A DNA stretch of 64,000 nucleotides from Anaerolineales bacterium UBA2395 (lineage in GTDB: Bacteria; Chloroflexota; Anaerolineae; Anaerolineales; Villigracilaceae), in the NCBI GenBank assembly GCA_002343775.1, contig DDSH01000020.1:34498-98497 (forward strand), read 5' to 3'. The notes below the pieces were generated by a model. That model was not told the origin of the DNA and made no database searches. It worked only from the letters and a program-made list of their open reading frames with translations. The stretch's first letter is position 1; every line of letters begins with the position of its first letter. Shown one piece after another: positions 48,990 to 57,256 of the stretch. The position numbers and the translations under genes were made by a program.

Positions 48990-50105
48990 CTAGCCGAAGG
49001 AAATCCCCAGGTCTTGCGCGGTCAGTACAATATCGGACTCCATTGGAACCATTTTCATTTTTCCCATGGCTTCTTCGATGGGCACATACTTCACGTGCGG
49101 TGGGTCGAGCGCGACCATTACGCCAGCCTGACCTTCTTCCAATCCGCGAATGGCGGCAGCCCCAAACCGCAGCGCGGTGAGACGGTCGAACGAGGTTGGT
49201 GATCCGCCGCGCAACAAGTGACCGAGCACCACTACGCGCGTTTCTTTGCCGGAAATGGCATGGATCTCTGCCGCCACTTTCTCGCCGACACCGCCCAGTC
49301 GTTCAGCGCGACCGGCTTCATGTTCCACCACCGAGATGCCGCCACCCTTGGGGGTTGCGCCTTCCGCCACCATGACAATGGTGAACTTGCTGCCACTTTC
49401 TTCGCGTTCGCGGATTTTTTCCACAACTTTGTGAATGTCATACGGGCGTTCCGGGATAAGAATAACATCGGCGGAACCAGCCACGCCCGAATGCAGCGCG
49501 ATCCATCCGGCATAGCGACCCATCACCTCCACGACCATTACGCGTCCATGTGAAGCAGCGGTGGAGTGCAGCCGGTCGAGTGCTTCGGTGGCAAATCCGA
49601 CAGCAGTATCAAACCCGAACGTGACATCGGTCTTATCGAGGTCATTGTCGATGGTCTTTGGCACGGAGATGAGGCGCAGACCTTTCTTTGCCAGCACACT
49701 GGCAATCGCTAGCGAACCGTCACCGCCTACCGTAATAAGCGCATCGATGTGATGCAGGCGGAACCCGCGCACGATCTCATCCGAACGATCCACTTCTTCA
49801 ACCGTCCCGTCCGGTCGTGTGATCGGATACTTTAATGGATTGTTCCGATTGCTTGTGCCAAGGATCGTTCCGCCAAGGTGGGTAATGCCACGCACTCGTT
49901 TGCGCGTGAGCGGTACAAACCCGCCATCAGGATATTCCTCCGGGGAAAGAATTCCATGAAAGCCATCAAGGACTCCGTACACTTCCCAGCCGCGTTTGTG
50001 CGCGGAGAGCGTCGCAGCGCGGATGACCGCATTCAAACCCGGCGCGTCGCCGCCGCCGGTGCTGATCGCCACTTTTCGAATGGGCGAAAGTTGACTGGTT
50101 GACAT
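48990..50105 (-). CDS. pfkA: 6-phosphofructokinase
   Basis: A 371-residue PFK-A family enzyme phosphorylating fructose 6-phosphate. The nucleotide site STGGGDAPGLNAVIR is at about 15-29, GGDGS near 109 and the catalytic TIDND segment near 130. The glycine in GGDGS points to ATP as phosphoryl donor, while PKTIDND has the lysine usually linked with pyrophosphate enzymes. That mixed pair is known from some ATP-dependent actinobacterial PFKs (recalled). Further motifs are MGRYAGWIAL and LGHLLRGGSPTSFDR. The ATG is preceded by TAGGAGC. It appears monocistronic. Confidence 0.93.
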   Translation of the reverse strand: MSTSQLSPIRKVAISTGGGDAPGLNAVIRAATLSAHKRGWEVYGVLDGFHGILSPEEYPDGGFVPLTRKRVRGITHLGGTILGTSNRNNPLKYPITRPDGTVEEVDRSDEIVRGFRLHHIDALITVGGDGSLAIASVLAKKGLRLISVPKTIDNDLDKTDVTFGFDTAVGFATEALDRLHSTAASHGRVMVVEVMGRYAGWIALHSGVAGSADVILIPERPYDIHKVVEKIREREESGSKFTIVMVAEGATPKGGGISVVEHEAGRAERLGGVGEKVAAEIHAISGKETRVVVLGHLLRGGSPTSFDRLTALRFGAAAIRGLEEGQAGVMVALDPPHVKYVPIEEAMGKMKMVPMESDIVLTAQDLGISFG

Positions 50106-50322
50106 AGTATGCTCCTAATTAATAATTGCAAATCAACCTTGAATTATAGCCCCAAGCCGCCTGAAGATGGCGAGTTCATGAAGATGTTAACAGAATTGGA
50201 GAAGGAAGTCATGCTATTGGAAGAAGCATGTCATACAAATCGCATCTTATCGACCCGAAACAGATCCGCTCCATTGAAATCTATCCGCGCCGAACGGTTG
50301 AATTGATGAGGTTTCGGACGAA
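50106..50322. other. Intergenic region upstream of pfkA
   Basis: About 220 bases that should contain the pfkA promoter. A short plus-strand frame at 50178-50306 (about 42 codons from an ATG) has no good ribosome site or family match. A second overlapping frame (50228 onward) runs through the terminator palindrome. I see no convincing gene. Confidence 0.4.
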
Positions 50323-50360
50323 TCCAAAAACGGACGGGTGTACACCCGTCCGTTTTTGGA
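50323..50360. terminator. 38-base perfect palindrome terminator
   Basis: TCCAAAAACGGACGGGTGT followed by its exact complement. The A/T-rich ends give a U-run in both directions, so it is a strong bidirectional terminator. It lies 17 bases after the stop of the membrane protein gene at 50378. Confidence 0.85.
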
Positions 50361-50377
50361 TCCTAGAGAAGCAAAAA

Positions 50378-50680
50378 CTACTGGACAGAGGAAGCCCCAA
50401 TGGCTCCAACGATGAATACGAAATACGCAGCAAAGCAGCATAGACCGATCACAGTTAGGGCAACCTGGATCCAGCCCATGACGATTCCGGCGGTTGCCAA
50501 GCCATCTCCGCCGGCGGTTGGCGGAACGGCACGCGTCTCATTGCGCGCCATGTAACCGGTGATGAGCGCGACGATGGTGCCGAGAACAGGCGCGGCTGTG
50601 AAACCGAGAATGCCGCCAATTAGGCTGATGATGGCAAGCGTACTGGTGGGAAGATTATAGTTTTGGGGTTGTTCGTTCAT
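50378..50680 (-). CDS. DUF4190-like small membrane protein
   Basis: A 100-residue protein with an N-terminal Pro/Asn/Gln-rich stretch, then two hydrophobic parts (about 15-45 and 63-95) with TSTLAIISLIGGILGF and GDGLATAGIVMGWIQVAL, the pattern of DUF4190 proteins. The function is unknown. It starts 22 bases after the small helical protein gene, and the two may be co-transcribed. Confidence 0.8.
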   Translation of the reverse strand: MNEQPQNYNLPTSTLAIISLIGGILGFTAAPVLGTIVALITGYMARNETRAVPPTAGGDGLATAGIVMGWIQVALTVIGLCCFAAYFVFIVGAIGASSVQ

Positions 50681-50702
50681 TCGATACCTTTTCTATGTTA
50701 AT

Positions 50703-50930
50703 TTAGTTCCAGCCCCCGGTGCGGGATCGGTTCTTGATTTCATCCTGCAACGCAGAGAGCATTTCCATATACGACTCCCGGTTGTAGGTGCTGGATTTGT
50801 CAGACTGCTCTTCAAGCCGCGCCAGCAGGTACACGACCCACGAAAGCCATGTGCGCGGGCTGCTCTGCGCCCTGGCAATTTCTTCTGCGGCCTGGTCGAG
50901 AATTTCTCGAATATCATCTTCTTTGCTCAT
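50703..50930 (-). CDS. Small helical protein of unknown function
   Basis: A 75-residue cytosolic protein, mainly alpha-helical (KEDDIREILDQAAEEIARA), rich in Glu and Arg. No family is recognised. The ATG at 50930 follows AGGAGTGACC, which decides against the longer frame to 50951. It probably shares a transcript with the DUF4190-like gene. Confidence 0.65.
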   Translation of the reverse strand: MSKEDDIREILDQAAEEIARAQSSPRTWLSWVVYLLARLEEQSDKSSTYNRESYMEMLSALQDEIKNRSRTGGWN

Positions 50931-51226
50931 GAGGTCACTCCTGTTTATCAATTGTTATGCTTTTATTGTACTCCCTCCCATGTCTCCATGAGAATATGAA
51001 TGTCTTTAATGCTATATACGGAAGGCGGCGTGGAAAAGTTTCAGAGCCAAGTATCTGCGTAAAACTTGAAGCCCCTTACAAAACCGCAATGCTTTTCCAA
51101 TGAATATGCCTTTTCGCGTTCTATTGCCGGAAGTAAAATCCATAGTTGAGTAATTCATTTGAATTTATCTTTAAAAAATTTATTTTTTCGCCTCTTGATA
51201 TCAATTAAGGAAAGGCAGGTTTCCTG
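50931..51226. other. AT-rich divergent intergenic region
   Basis: About 296 bases between divergent genes, clearly more AT-rich near its right end. AAGGAAAGG lies about 13 bases before the plus-strand ATG at 51227. I see no gene or clear operator in it. Confidence 0.4.
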
Positions 51227-52351
51227 ATGGCATTATTAACGAAAGCTCCCGGCATTGAATCAAAATTTCATATCCGTATCGTGTCCCCCGAAGAGGTGGA
51301 TCAAAAACTCATCGCCGCCTGGTCAGACCTCGAAGCCCGTGCCATCGAACCCAATGCCTTTCTCTCTCCATACTTTGTCTTACCTGCGATACGCCATCTG
51401 GAAGAAGACAAGCATCCTCTATTGGTATTTGTTGAATCAAATTCAGGGGAGAATCCCACTCTGAAGGGTTTTGCCATTTTCAACGTCCATAGACCGAGCC
51501 GGAAATTTCCGCTCCAACACCTTGTTCTTTTTAGCAGCATTCATTCCTATCTGGATGGCTTCCTTGTAGATCGAACCTGTGCCGCTGATGTATTGCATAG
51601 CATTTTTAGTTATATTTCTGAACCAGGGCATGGCTGGCATGGGATTAGATTTAAGATGAACCCACTAAGCGATGAGCAGGACACTGTTGCCACTGAGTTG
51701 GGCATGAAATGGAAGATCCGAAAGACCTGGCAGCGCGCCATCATGCATCCTGGGTCTGCTGAAATGGTCTTGGAGAACCTATCAAAAAGCCTCAAGCGCA
51801 ATTACCAGCGCTATACCCGTGCCCTGCAAGCGCTGGGAAAACTTGAATGGCGAATGTTGCAAGGACGTGCTGTTACTCCAGAGATGGTGAGTGAGTTTCT
51901 GCGTCTCGAGCATATGAGTTGGAAGGGGGAAGGTGGTACCTCGCTGTTGTCGAATCCAAACCAAACAGAGTTTTTCAAGGAGATGGTTTCCGGTTTTAAT
52001 TCGGAAGGCAGGTTCTATTTCACAGTTCTTCTGTTGGATGAAAAGCCGATCGCGTTTACCTCTAATCTCATCTCTGGTTCTATTGGCTTTGGTTTCAAAC
52101 TGTGTTTTGACCCTGCTTATGCAAAATACAGCCCATCCATAATTAACTTGATCGAATATTGCCTGCACGCAAATGATAACCTCCCCGGCATCGACTATGT
52201 GGATAGTTCCGCTTCGCCGGGTAGTTACATGGAAAGCGTCTGGCAGGATCGGCGCACATTGGTAGACGGCTATTACTCGTCTACGCCTGTCGGCAGAGCT
52301 GCGTTGTCCATTGCCGCTGCTGCCCGTAGTGCCAAACGACTCATTCACTAA
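51227..52351 (+). CDS. GNAT-fold acyltransferase, CelD/BcsL-like, copy A
   Basis: A 374-residue soluble protein resembling the CelD/BcsL (Acetyltransf_6) family, two GNAT-like halves as in FemAB. Visible family features are NAFLSPYFVLPAIRHLE at the start and SKSLKRNYQRYTRALQALG in the centre. The C-terminal half has FTSNLISGSIGFGFKLCFD and YVDSSASPGSYMESVW. Members are often linked to polysaccharide or surface-glycan modification, and the acyl donor and acceptor here are unknown. A tandem paralogue follows at 52472, with identical key motifs. Confidence 0.78.
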   Translation: MALLTKAPGIESKFHIRIVSPEEVDQKLIAAWSDLEARAIEPNAFLSPYFVLPAIRHLEEDKHPLLVFVESNSGENPTLKGFAIFNVHRPSRKFPLQHLVLFSSIHSYLDGFLVDRTCAADVLHSIFSYISEPGHGWHGIRFKMNPLSDEQDTVATELGMKWKIRKTWQRAIMHPGSAEMVLENLSKSLKRNYQRYTRALQALGKLEWRMLQGRAVTPEMVSEFLRLEHMSWKGEGGTSLLSNPNQTEFFKEMVSGFNSEGRFYFTVLLLDEKPIAFTSNLISGSIGFGFKLCFDPAYAKYSPSIINLIEYCLHANDNLPGIDYVDSSASPGSYMESVWQDRRTLVDGYYSSTPVGRAALSIAAAARSAKRLIH

Positions 52352-52471
52352 TAAAGCGGCTCTCTTACCGTATTGCAACGTTTTTGCCTGTTCATAGCCT
52401 CCATCTCATTGTAAAATTCAATAGTATCCATTGTTTACAAATGTCAAACGGGTTACTATTGAGGTTTATTG

Positions 52472-53614
52472 ATGAGTGTTAATTTTGCCTATAAATCTGG
52501 TTACAACCTGCGCGTATTAGCATCTCATGAGGTGGATGACAGCCTGACCGCTGCCTGGTCTGCTTTGGAGGCGCGTGCGCTTGAAGCGAATGCCTTTCTC
52601 TCGCCCTATTTTGTTTTACCTGCCATCCGTTACCTGGAGGCAGACAAACACCCACTATTCTTGTTTGTAGAAAAAGAAATAGATGGCTCCAAAGACCTCG
52701 TTGGAGTTGCCATCTTCAACGTTTGCAAGCCCACCCGCAAATTTCCCCTGTCACATCTTTCTTTATTCAATACGATCCATTCCTATCTCTCTGGCTTTCT
52801 GGTGGATAGGGAATATGCTCATGATGTGCTTGAGAACATCTATCGCTTCATTATGGACCCGAAGCATGGCTGGCATGGTTTGCGAGTCCGCAACCTTGCT
52901 GCTGATGGCGGGCTTTCCCCGCTTCGGACAGAGGTTGAATCTGTTCTAGGGATTAATTGGCTGCCTTCCAACACATGGCAGCGACCAGTCTGCTGTCCAC
53001 AGGGGGCATTTGCCGCAGAACAAACTATTTCCAAAAAACTATTAAAGGATGTTCATCGCAGACAGCGTGGTTTGAGTGCTCTCGGGGCGGTAGAGTGGCA
53101 GGTCCATTTTGGAGCAGGTTTGCAAGAGCGACATCTGGACGATTTGCTTCAATTGGAAAATCAGGGCTGGAAAAAGGATGAGGGTACATCCCTGTTATCT
53201 GATCACAACCATACGAGATTCTTTCGGGAAATGGCACATGGGTTCAATCGGGAGAAGCGCTTTTTTATCACTGAATTGCGTTTGAATGATTTGGTTCTAT
53301 CCTCGGCATCGAACCTGATCTCGGGAAATTCTGGGTTTGGTTTCAAACTAGGCTGGGATTTAAATTATGCCCGCTATTCCCCCAGTATTCTTAATCTAAT
53401 GAACTATCTGGAAAACAGTTCTTCTCTTCCTGATCAGATTGATTTTCTGGATAGCTCCGCTGCCCCTAATTCCTACATGGAGGAAATATGGCAGGGGCGA
53501 CGTTCTCTTAGCGATGGTATGTTTGCGTTTACCAGTGCCGGGAAGTTGGTGCTTTCTGCGGGACAGGTTGTTAAGAAGGTAAAGGGTGTGTTAGGTAGAA
53601 GTAAAGAGAGTTGA
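52472..53614 (+). CDS. GNAT-fold acyltransferase, CelD/BcsL-like, copy B
   Basis: A 380-residue paralogue of the protein at 51227, with the same motifs (NAFLSPYFVLPAIRYLE, SASNLISGNSGFGFKLGWD, FLDSSAAPNSYMEEIW). The two probably arose by tandem duplication and later diverged. The ATG at 52472 is used with GAGG upstream; a TTG one codon before it is an alternative. The 120-base spacer means it could have its own promoter. It is convergent with the second acyltransferase set. Confidence 0.78.
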   Translation: MSVNFAYKSGYNLRVLASHEVDDSLTAAWSALEARALEANAFLSPYFVLPAIRYLEADKHPLFLFVEKEIDGSKDLVGVAIFNVCKPTRKFPLSHLSLFNTIHSYLSGFLVDREYAHDVLENIYRFIMDPKHGWHGLRVRNLAADGGLSPLRTEVESVLGINWLPSNTWQRPVCCPQGAFAAEQTISKKLLKDVHRRQRGLSALGAVEWQVHFGAGLQERHLDDLLQLENQGWKKDEGTSLLSDHNHTRFFREMAHGFNREKRFFITELRLNDLVLSSASNLISGNSGFGFKLGWDLNYARYSPSILNLMNYLENSSSLPDQIDFLDSSAAPNSYMEEIWQGRRSLSDGMFAFTSAGKLVLSAGQVVKKVKGVLGRSKES

Positions 53615-53623
53615 TTTAGCCTT

Positions 53624-54712
53624 TTATGCAACATTTTGCATGCCAGCAGGCGTAAACAGAACAAAGCCATTTAATCCGCGGCAATGATAGCGGCGTTTGA
53701 TGTCCTGAATCATTTTTTCTGAAACGCTCGCTTCAAGGGGGATGCCTACCAGCCCTTTCATGCCAGCCTCAGTTTGAATCGTAAGCGGATTCTTGTCATA
53801 AAAAGTCGCTAGTTTTTCATTCATCGTTCCGTGAAAGAAGTATGCCCAGGTCATGTAATCGTTACTGGGAGAGACCTCTGCCCCCCATTCTTTTTTGTGG
53901 CGGAAAACCCCGTCGTTTAAATAGGGATTACTCATCATCGTGTCAACGGCGTGTAATCCATTCCCGTTGGCATATCGTAGTTGGAAGTAATACAGGGCGG
54001 TCTGAGCGCCGGCTTCCACGTGCGTTTCATCGCCGTCCAAAACACCCGTTCTGCGGAAGATCAGTTTTCCGTCCTGAATCAGGCTTAGAGCCCCAGCCAC
54101 ATCCACGCCATTTTTGGTCACAAATAGCAGCATCCCTTGTTCAAAGAAGCGCTGCATATCCGCAAATGAATCGATAATGGCAAGCTTTCCATATCGCCGT
54201 TCAACATGTGGGACGAACATCCGTTTGTAAAAGAAATCAAGGTCGGATTGCTCGTGTGAGATGCGATATTCAAGTCCATATCGCTCCGCAAAATTATTGG
54301 TGATCTGCTGCTTCTTTTGGACGAAGCCATTGCGCACATCCTCCCAACCGCCGGAAGTATGGATGATCTGTTGGACGAGCTCGGGGCATTTACAGTCATA
54401 CAAGCCACTATAATCTATTTCTGATTCGCGCGGGAGCACTGCCACACATAGATCTGCTGACTTGCAGTAGGTTTTGATTTGTTTTTTTAGATTGGGGATG
54501 AAGGCACGCCACTCCCTGCGGACAGTGAACCCCGTCCCGTAGGTGCGCTTGAGTAGATTCTTTGTAAAATCATTCTGACCGAAAACAAACATCCGAAAAG
54601 GAATGTTGCTATCCTTAAGATTTCCCTCCACTTCCTGAGAACGGATGAAAAAGTGTGCCGCTTGATGAGCGAGGGTGTGTTTAAGTGTGCTGACGATGGG
54701 GAAGTTTTGCAC
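53624..54712 (-). CDS. GNAT/FemAB-like acyltransferase, second family, copy 3
   Basis: A 362-residue protein of a second paralogous family, with a probable GNAT fold in the C-terminal half (GMLLFVTKNGVDVAGAL, FRRTGVLDGDETHVEAGAQT, MMSNPYLNDGVFRHKKEWG). The start codon is GTG (54710-54712) with GGAGAAC 4 bases upstream. It is shorter at the C-terminus than some relatives but intact. The three copies at 53624, 54820 and 56046 share the layout KHxxAHxA...F(I/V) at the N-terminus. An extended -10 promoter, TGCTATAAT, lies at 54762-54770. Confidence 0.7.
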   Translation of the reverse strand: MQNFPIVSTLKHTLAHQAAHFFIRSQEVEGNLKDSNIPFRMFVFGQNDFTKNLLKRTYGTGFTVRREWRAFIPNLKKQIKTYCKSADLCVAVLPRESEIDYSGLYDCKCPELVQQIIHTSGGWEDVRNGFVQKKQQITNNFAERYGLEYRISHEQSDLDFFYKRMFVPHVERRYGKLAIIDSFADMQRFFEQGMLLFVTKNGVDVAGALSLIQDGKLIFRRTGVLDGDETHVEAGAQTALYYFQLRYANGNGLHAVDTMMSNPYLNDGVFRHKKEWGAEVSPSNDYMTWAYFFHGTMNEKLATFYDKNPLTIQTEAGMKGLVGIPLEASVSEKMIQDIKRRYHCRGLNGFVLFTPAGMQNVA

Positions 54713-54761
54713 AGGTGTTCTCCGGTGGATCGTGGGCTTTGTTTTCGGATGGGTTTCAAAA

Positions 54762-54770
54762 ATTATAGCA
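54762..54770 (-). promoter_or_regulatory. Extended -10 promoter, copy 3
   Basis: TGCTATAAT on the minus strand, 49 bases before the GTG start. The same TGCTATAmT motif lies ahead of each of the three paralogous genes. Confidence 0.6.
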
Positions 54771-54819
54771 TTGTGGCCTGCTTGCTCGGTTGCAATTCCA
54801 TTTCATTGGTGATACAAAA

Positions 54820-55911
54820 TCATTCAGCTTCCATAGTTCCGGAAGATGTAAGGATGATAAAGCCTGTCAATCCTTCGCTTCGATAAGGTCGCAGTGTGGT
54901 TTCGAGCAGTTCAGGCGTGGGCTGTTCTTCGGGGATGCCGATCAGACCTTTTAACCCTGTATCTGTGAGCGCAATAAAAGGGTTTTTGGCGTAGAAATGA
55001 GCCAGCGCTTGCTTTGAACCCAGGTTGATAAAGTATACCCATGTGTCAAAGTCGTCACTTGGAGAAACGACCGCACCCCATTCCCGTTTGGTCATATATA
55101 CGCCATCGTTTAGGAATGGATCGCTCATCATGGCATCTGCGGTACGGAGTCCTTGTTCATTGGCGTATTTCAACCCAAAATAATAGAGGGCAGTCTGTGC
55201 GCCTGCTTCCACATGAGAATCATCACCATCCAGCACACCGGCTCGTCGGAGCACTAGCGTATCACCTTCCACATGGCACAAATTTCCGGCAAGGTCTGTT
55301 CCATCTTTGGTTACGAATAGCAGGAAACCTTTTTGGAAGAATTCCTGCATCTCGTCGACAGATTCAATCTCAGCTAGATCCCCGAAACGTTTTTTGATCA
55401 ATGGCGCAAACATGTGTGTATGAAAAGTCTGGAGGTCATGCTTATCCCGCGAGATGCGAAATCCCAGCCCGAATTTTTTTTCGAAGTTGTTGGCGATACG
55501 GCGCTTCTTACTCGAGAATTTTTTTCGGATGTATTCCCAGTCGCCGCTCGTATTAATTGCCTGACGTACCAGTTCAGTACCTTTATAGGAATATATATTC
55601 TCGAGGATCGGCTGGCTTTTGGGGAGGATGGCCACACACAGATCGGCTGTGTACGGATTTTGCGCCACCGCCTGTTTGATTGATTTGATCGGAATGCGCC
55701 ACGTTCGCAACACGTTGGGTTGTTGCTGATACATTCGCTTTTGAAGGTATTTGGTGAAATGTCTTTTTCCAAAAAATAGAATTCTAAAGGGTTGGTCGCT
55801 GCCTTTTAAGATCCCTTCTACCAGACTTGCCTGTATAAAATATTTGGCTGCCTGTTGGGCTACTGCGTGTTTAATACTTCTTATTATGGGAAGTTTGTCG
55901 AGAATGCTCAT
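54820..55911 (-). CDS. GNAT/FemAB-like acyltransferase, second family, copy 2
   Basis: A 363-residue paralogue of 53624 and 56046. Conserved stretches are LLFVTKDGTDLAGNLC, LRRAGVLDGDDSHVEAGAQT, ADAMMSDPFLNDGVYMTKREWG and VVSPSDDFDTWVYFI. The N-terminal IRSIKHAVAQQAAKYFIQ is an amphipathic helix rather than a membrane segment. No catalytic residue can be named with confidence. It is expressed from its own extended -10 box at 55994-56002. Confidence 0.72.
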   Translation of the reverse strand: MSILDKLPIIRSIKHAVAQQAAKYFIQASLVEGILKGSDQPFRILFFGKRHFTKYLQKRMYQQQPNVLRTWRIPIKSIKQAVAQNPYTADLCVAILPKSQPILENIYSYKGTELVRQAINTSGDWEYIRKKFSSKKRRIANNFEKKFGLGFRISRDKHDLQTFHTHMFAPLIKKRFGDLAEIESVDEMQEFFQKGFLLFVTKDGTDLAGNLCHVEGDTLVLRRAGVLDGDDSHVEAGAQTALYYFGLKYANEQGLRTADAMMSDPFLNDGVYMTKREWGAVVSPSDDFDTWVYFINLGSKQALAHFYAKNPFIALTDTGLKGLIGIPEEQPTPELLETTLRPYRSEGLTGFIILTSSGTMEAE

Positions 55912-55993
55912 GGAAACCTCGTGGTGCAGGTCTCCGGATTGGGGAAGCCTGATTTGAACTTATAAAGGTGATGCTGGGCGGGATGGCAGGCAA

Positions 55994-56002
55994 AGTATAG
56001 CA
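55994..56002 (-). promoter_or_regulatory. Extended -10 promoter, copy 2
   Basis: TGCTATACT on the minus strand, 82 bases before the ATG at 55911. Same motif as at 54762 and 57221. Confidence 0.6.
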
Positions 56003-56045
56003 CTTTCATTCATTCACTTTTAACTACAAGTTCGTTTTTCAGGTT

Positions 56046-57143
56046 TTATGATGTTTCCTTGATTTCTGTAACCCCATTCTTGGTATGGATATGGAAGCCG
56101 CTCAACCCTCTGGAACGATAACGGTTGAGTGTTTCCTCAAGGGTTTGGCTGTCACCCAGGGTTTCGCCTACCACCCCTTTCATACTATTTTCAGAAATGG
56201 CGATGAACGGATGTTTCGCATAAAAGTGCATCAATTTTTGATAAGGCCCCTTGTTGATGAAATACACCCAAGTATTGTAATCATCACTAGGGGAAACCGT
56301 TGCGCCCCATTCTTTTTTGGTGTTGTAAACACCATCGTTCAAGAACGGCATACTCATCATGGCGTCTGCGGCTCTCAGGTTATTTTCGTTTGCGTATTTG
56401 ATCGAAAAGTGATATACGGCGGTTTGTAACCCGGCCTCGATCAGAGACTCGTCTCCATCCAGAACCCCTACCCGTCGTAAGTACAGAATGCCATCTTCTA
56501 TATTGCATAAATTTCCTGCAAGGACTTTGTCATCCTTTGTTGTAAACATTAACATCCCTTTGTCGAAATGTCTCTTTTGTTCTTCAAATGTATCGATCTG
56601 GGCAAACTCCCCATGTCGTTTGCGGATGTGTGGAATGTACATGCGATTGTAAAAGAATTCCAAATCTTTTAGGTCATGTGAGACGCGGGTTTTCAAGCCG
56701 AATTTATTTTCGATATGATTGCTGGTTCTGCGTTTTCGCACAGAAAATTGCAGACGTACTTCGTCCCATGTGCCTGTGGTAGTGATTGTTTGTCGGACAA
56801 GTTCTGTACCTTTGTAGTGATACAGACCTTCAAATTTGGTTTCATGCTGTCTTGGGATGACCGCTACTATCAAGTCAGCAGCATCTGGGTTGGACTGAAC
56901 GATTGATCTGAATGCCGGGATATACATTCTGCGTTGCCAGATCACAGTTGGAGGTTCAGAGTAGGTATTGCTTTCCAACCATTTTGTGAAATGAGATTTC
57001 CCTGCAAATAGACAGCGAAAAGATTGATCGCAGTCTGGTAACTTTCCCTCCACAAGGCGCACATGTACGAAGTACTTTCCCGCCGCATGCGCCAGAAGGT
57101 GCTTGATTTCCTGCAATAACGGGATTTTCTCCAATTTGCTCAT
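56046..57143 (-). CDS. GNAT/FemAB-like acyltransferase, second family, copy 1
   Basis: A 365-residue paralogue of the two genes downstream. Shared motifs are LMFTTKDDKVLAGNLC, LRRVGVLDGDESLIEAGLQT, ADAMMSMPFLNDGVYNTKKEWG and VSPSDDYNTWVYFI. The ATG at 57143 follows GAGGTACAA and gives the same N-terminus (SKLEKIPLLQEIKHLLAHAA) as in the paralogues, so the longer frame to 57230 is rejected. Its own extended -10 box lies at 57221-57229. It is adjacent to a glycosyltransferase gene, supporting a glycan or envelope role (inference). Confidence 0.72.
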   Translation of the reverse strand: MSKLEKIPLLQEIKHLLAHAAGKYFVHVRLVEGKLPDCDQSFRCLFAGKSHFTKWLESNTYSEPPTVIWQRRMYIPAFRSIVQSNPDAADLIVAVIPRQHETKFEGLYHYKGTELVRQTITTTGTWDEVRLQFSVRKRRTSNHIENKFGLKTRVSHDLKDLEFFYNRMYIPHIRKRHGEFAQIDTFEEQKRHFDKGMLMFTTKDDKVLAGNLCNIEDGILYLRRVGVLDGDESLIEAGLQTAVYHFSIKYANENNLRAADAMMSMPFLNDGVYNTKKEWGATVSPSDDYNTWVYFINKGPYQKLMHFYAKHPFIAISENSMKGVVGETLGDSQTLEETLNRYRSRGLSGFHIHTKNGVTEIKETS

Positions 57144-57220
57144 TTGTACCTCACTATCCCTTGAATTCAACAGCCATCTATACCAATAATTTATTTTGAT
57201 CAGGTAGGGAGATAGTGAAA

Positions 57221-57229
57221 AGTATAGCA
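57221..57229 (-). promoter_or_regulatory. Extended -10 promoter, copy 1
   Basis: TGCTATACT on the minus strand, 77 bases before the ATG at 57143. Shared with the other two paralogues. Confidence 0.6.
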
Positions 57230-57256
57230 TCCGTACGGAGGCTGGGTGAAGGGTAC

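Noticed and set aside
50109..50443. Small plus-strand genes upstream of pfkA
   Set aside because: Two overlapping short frames, one crossing a terminator palindrome. No ribosome site or similarity, and the region is better read as a promoter region.
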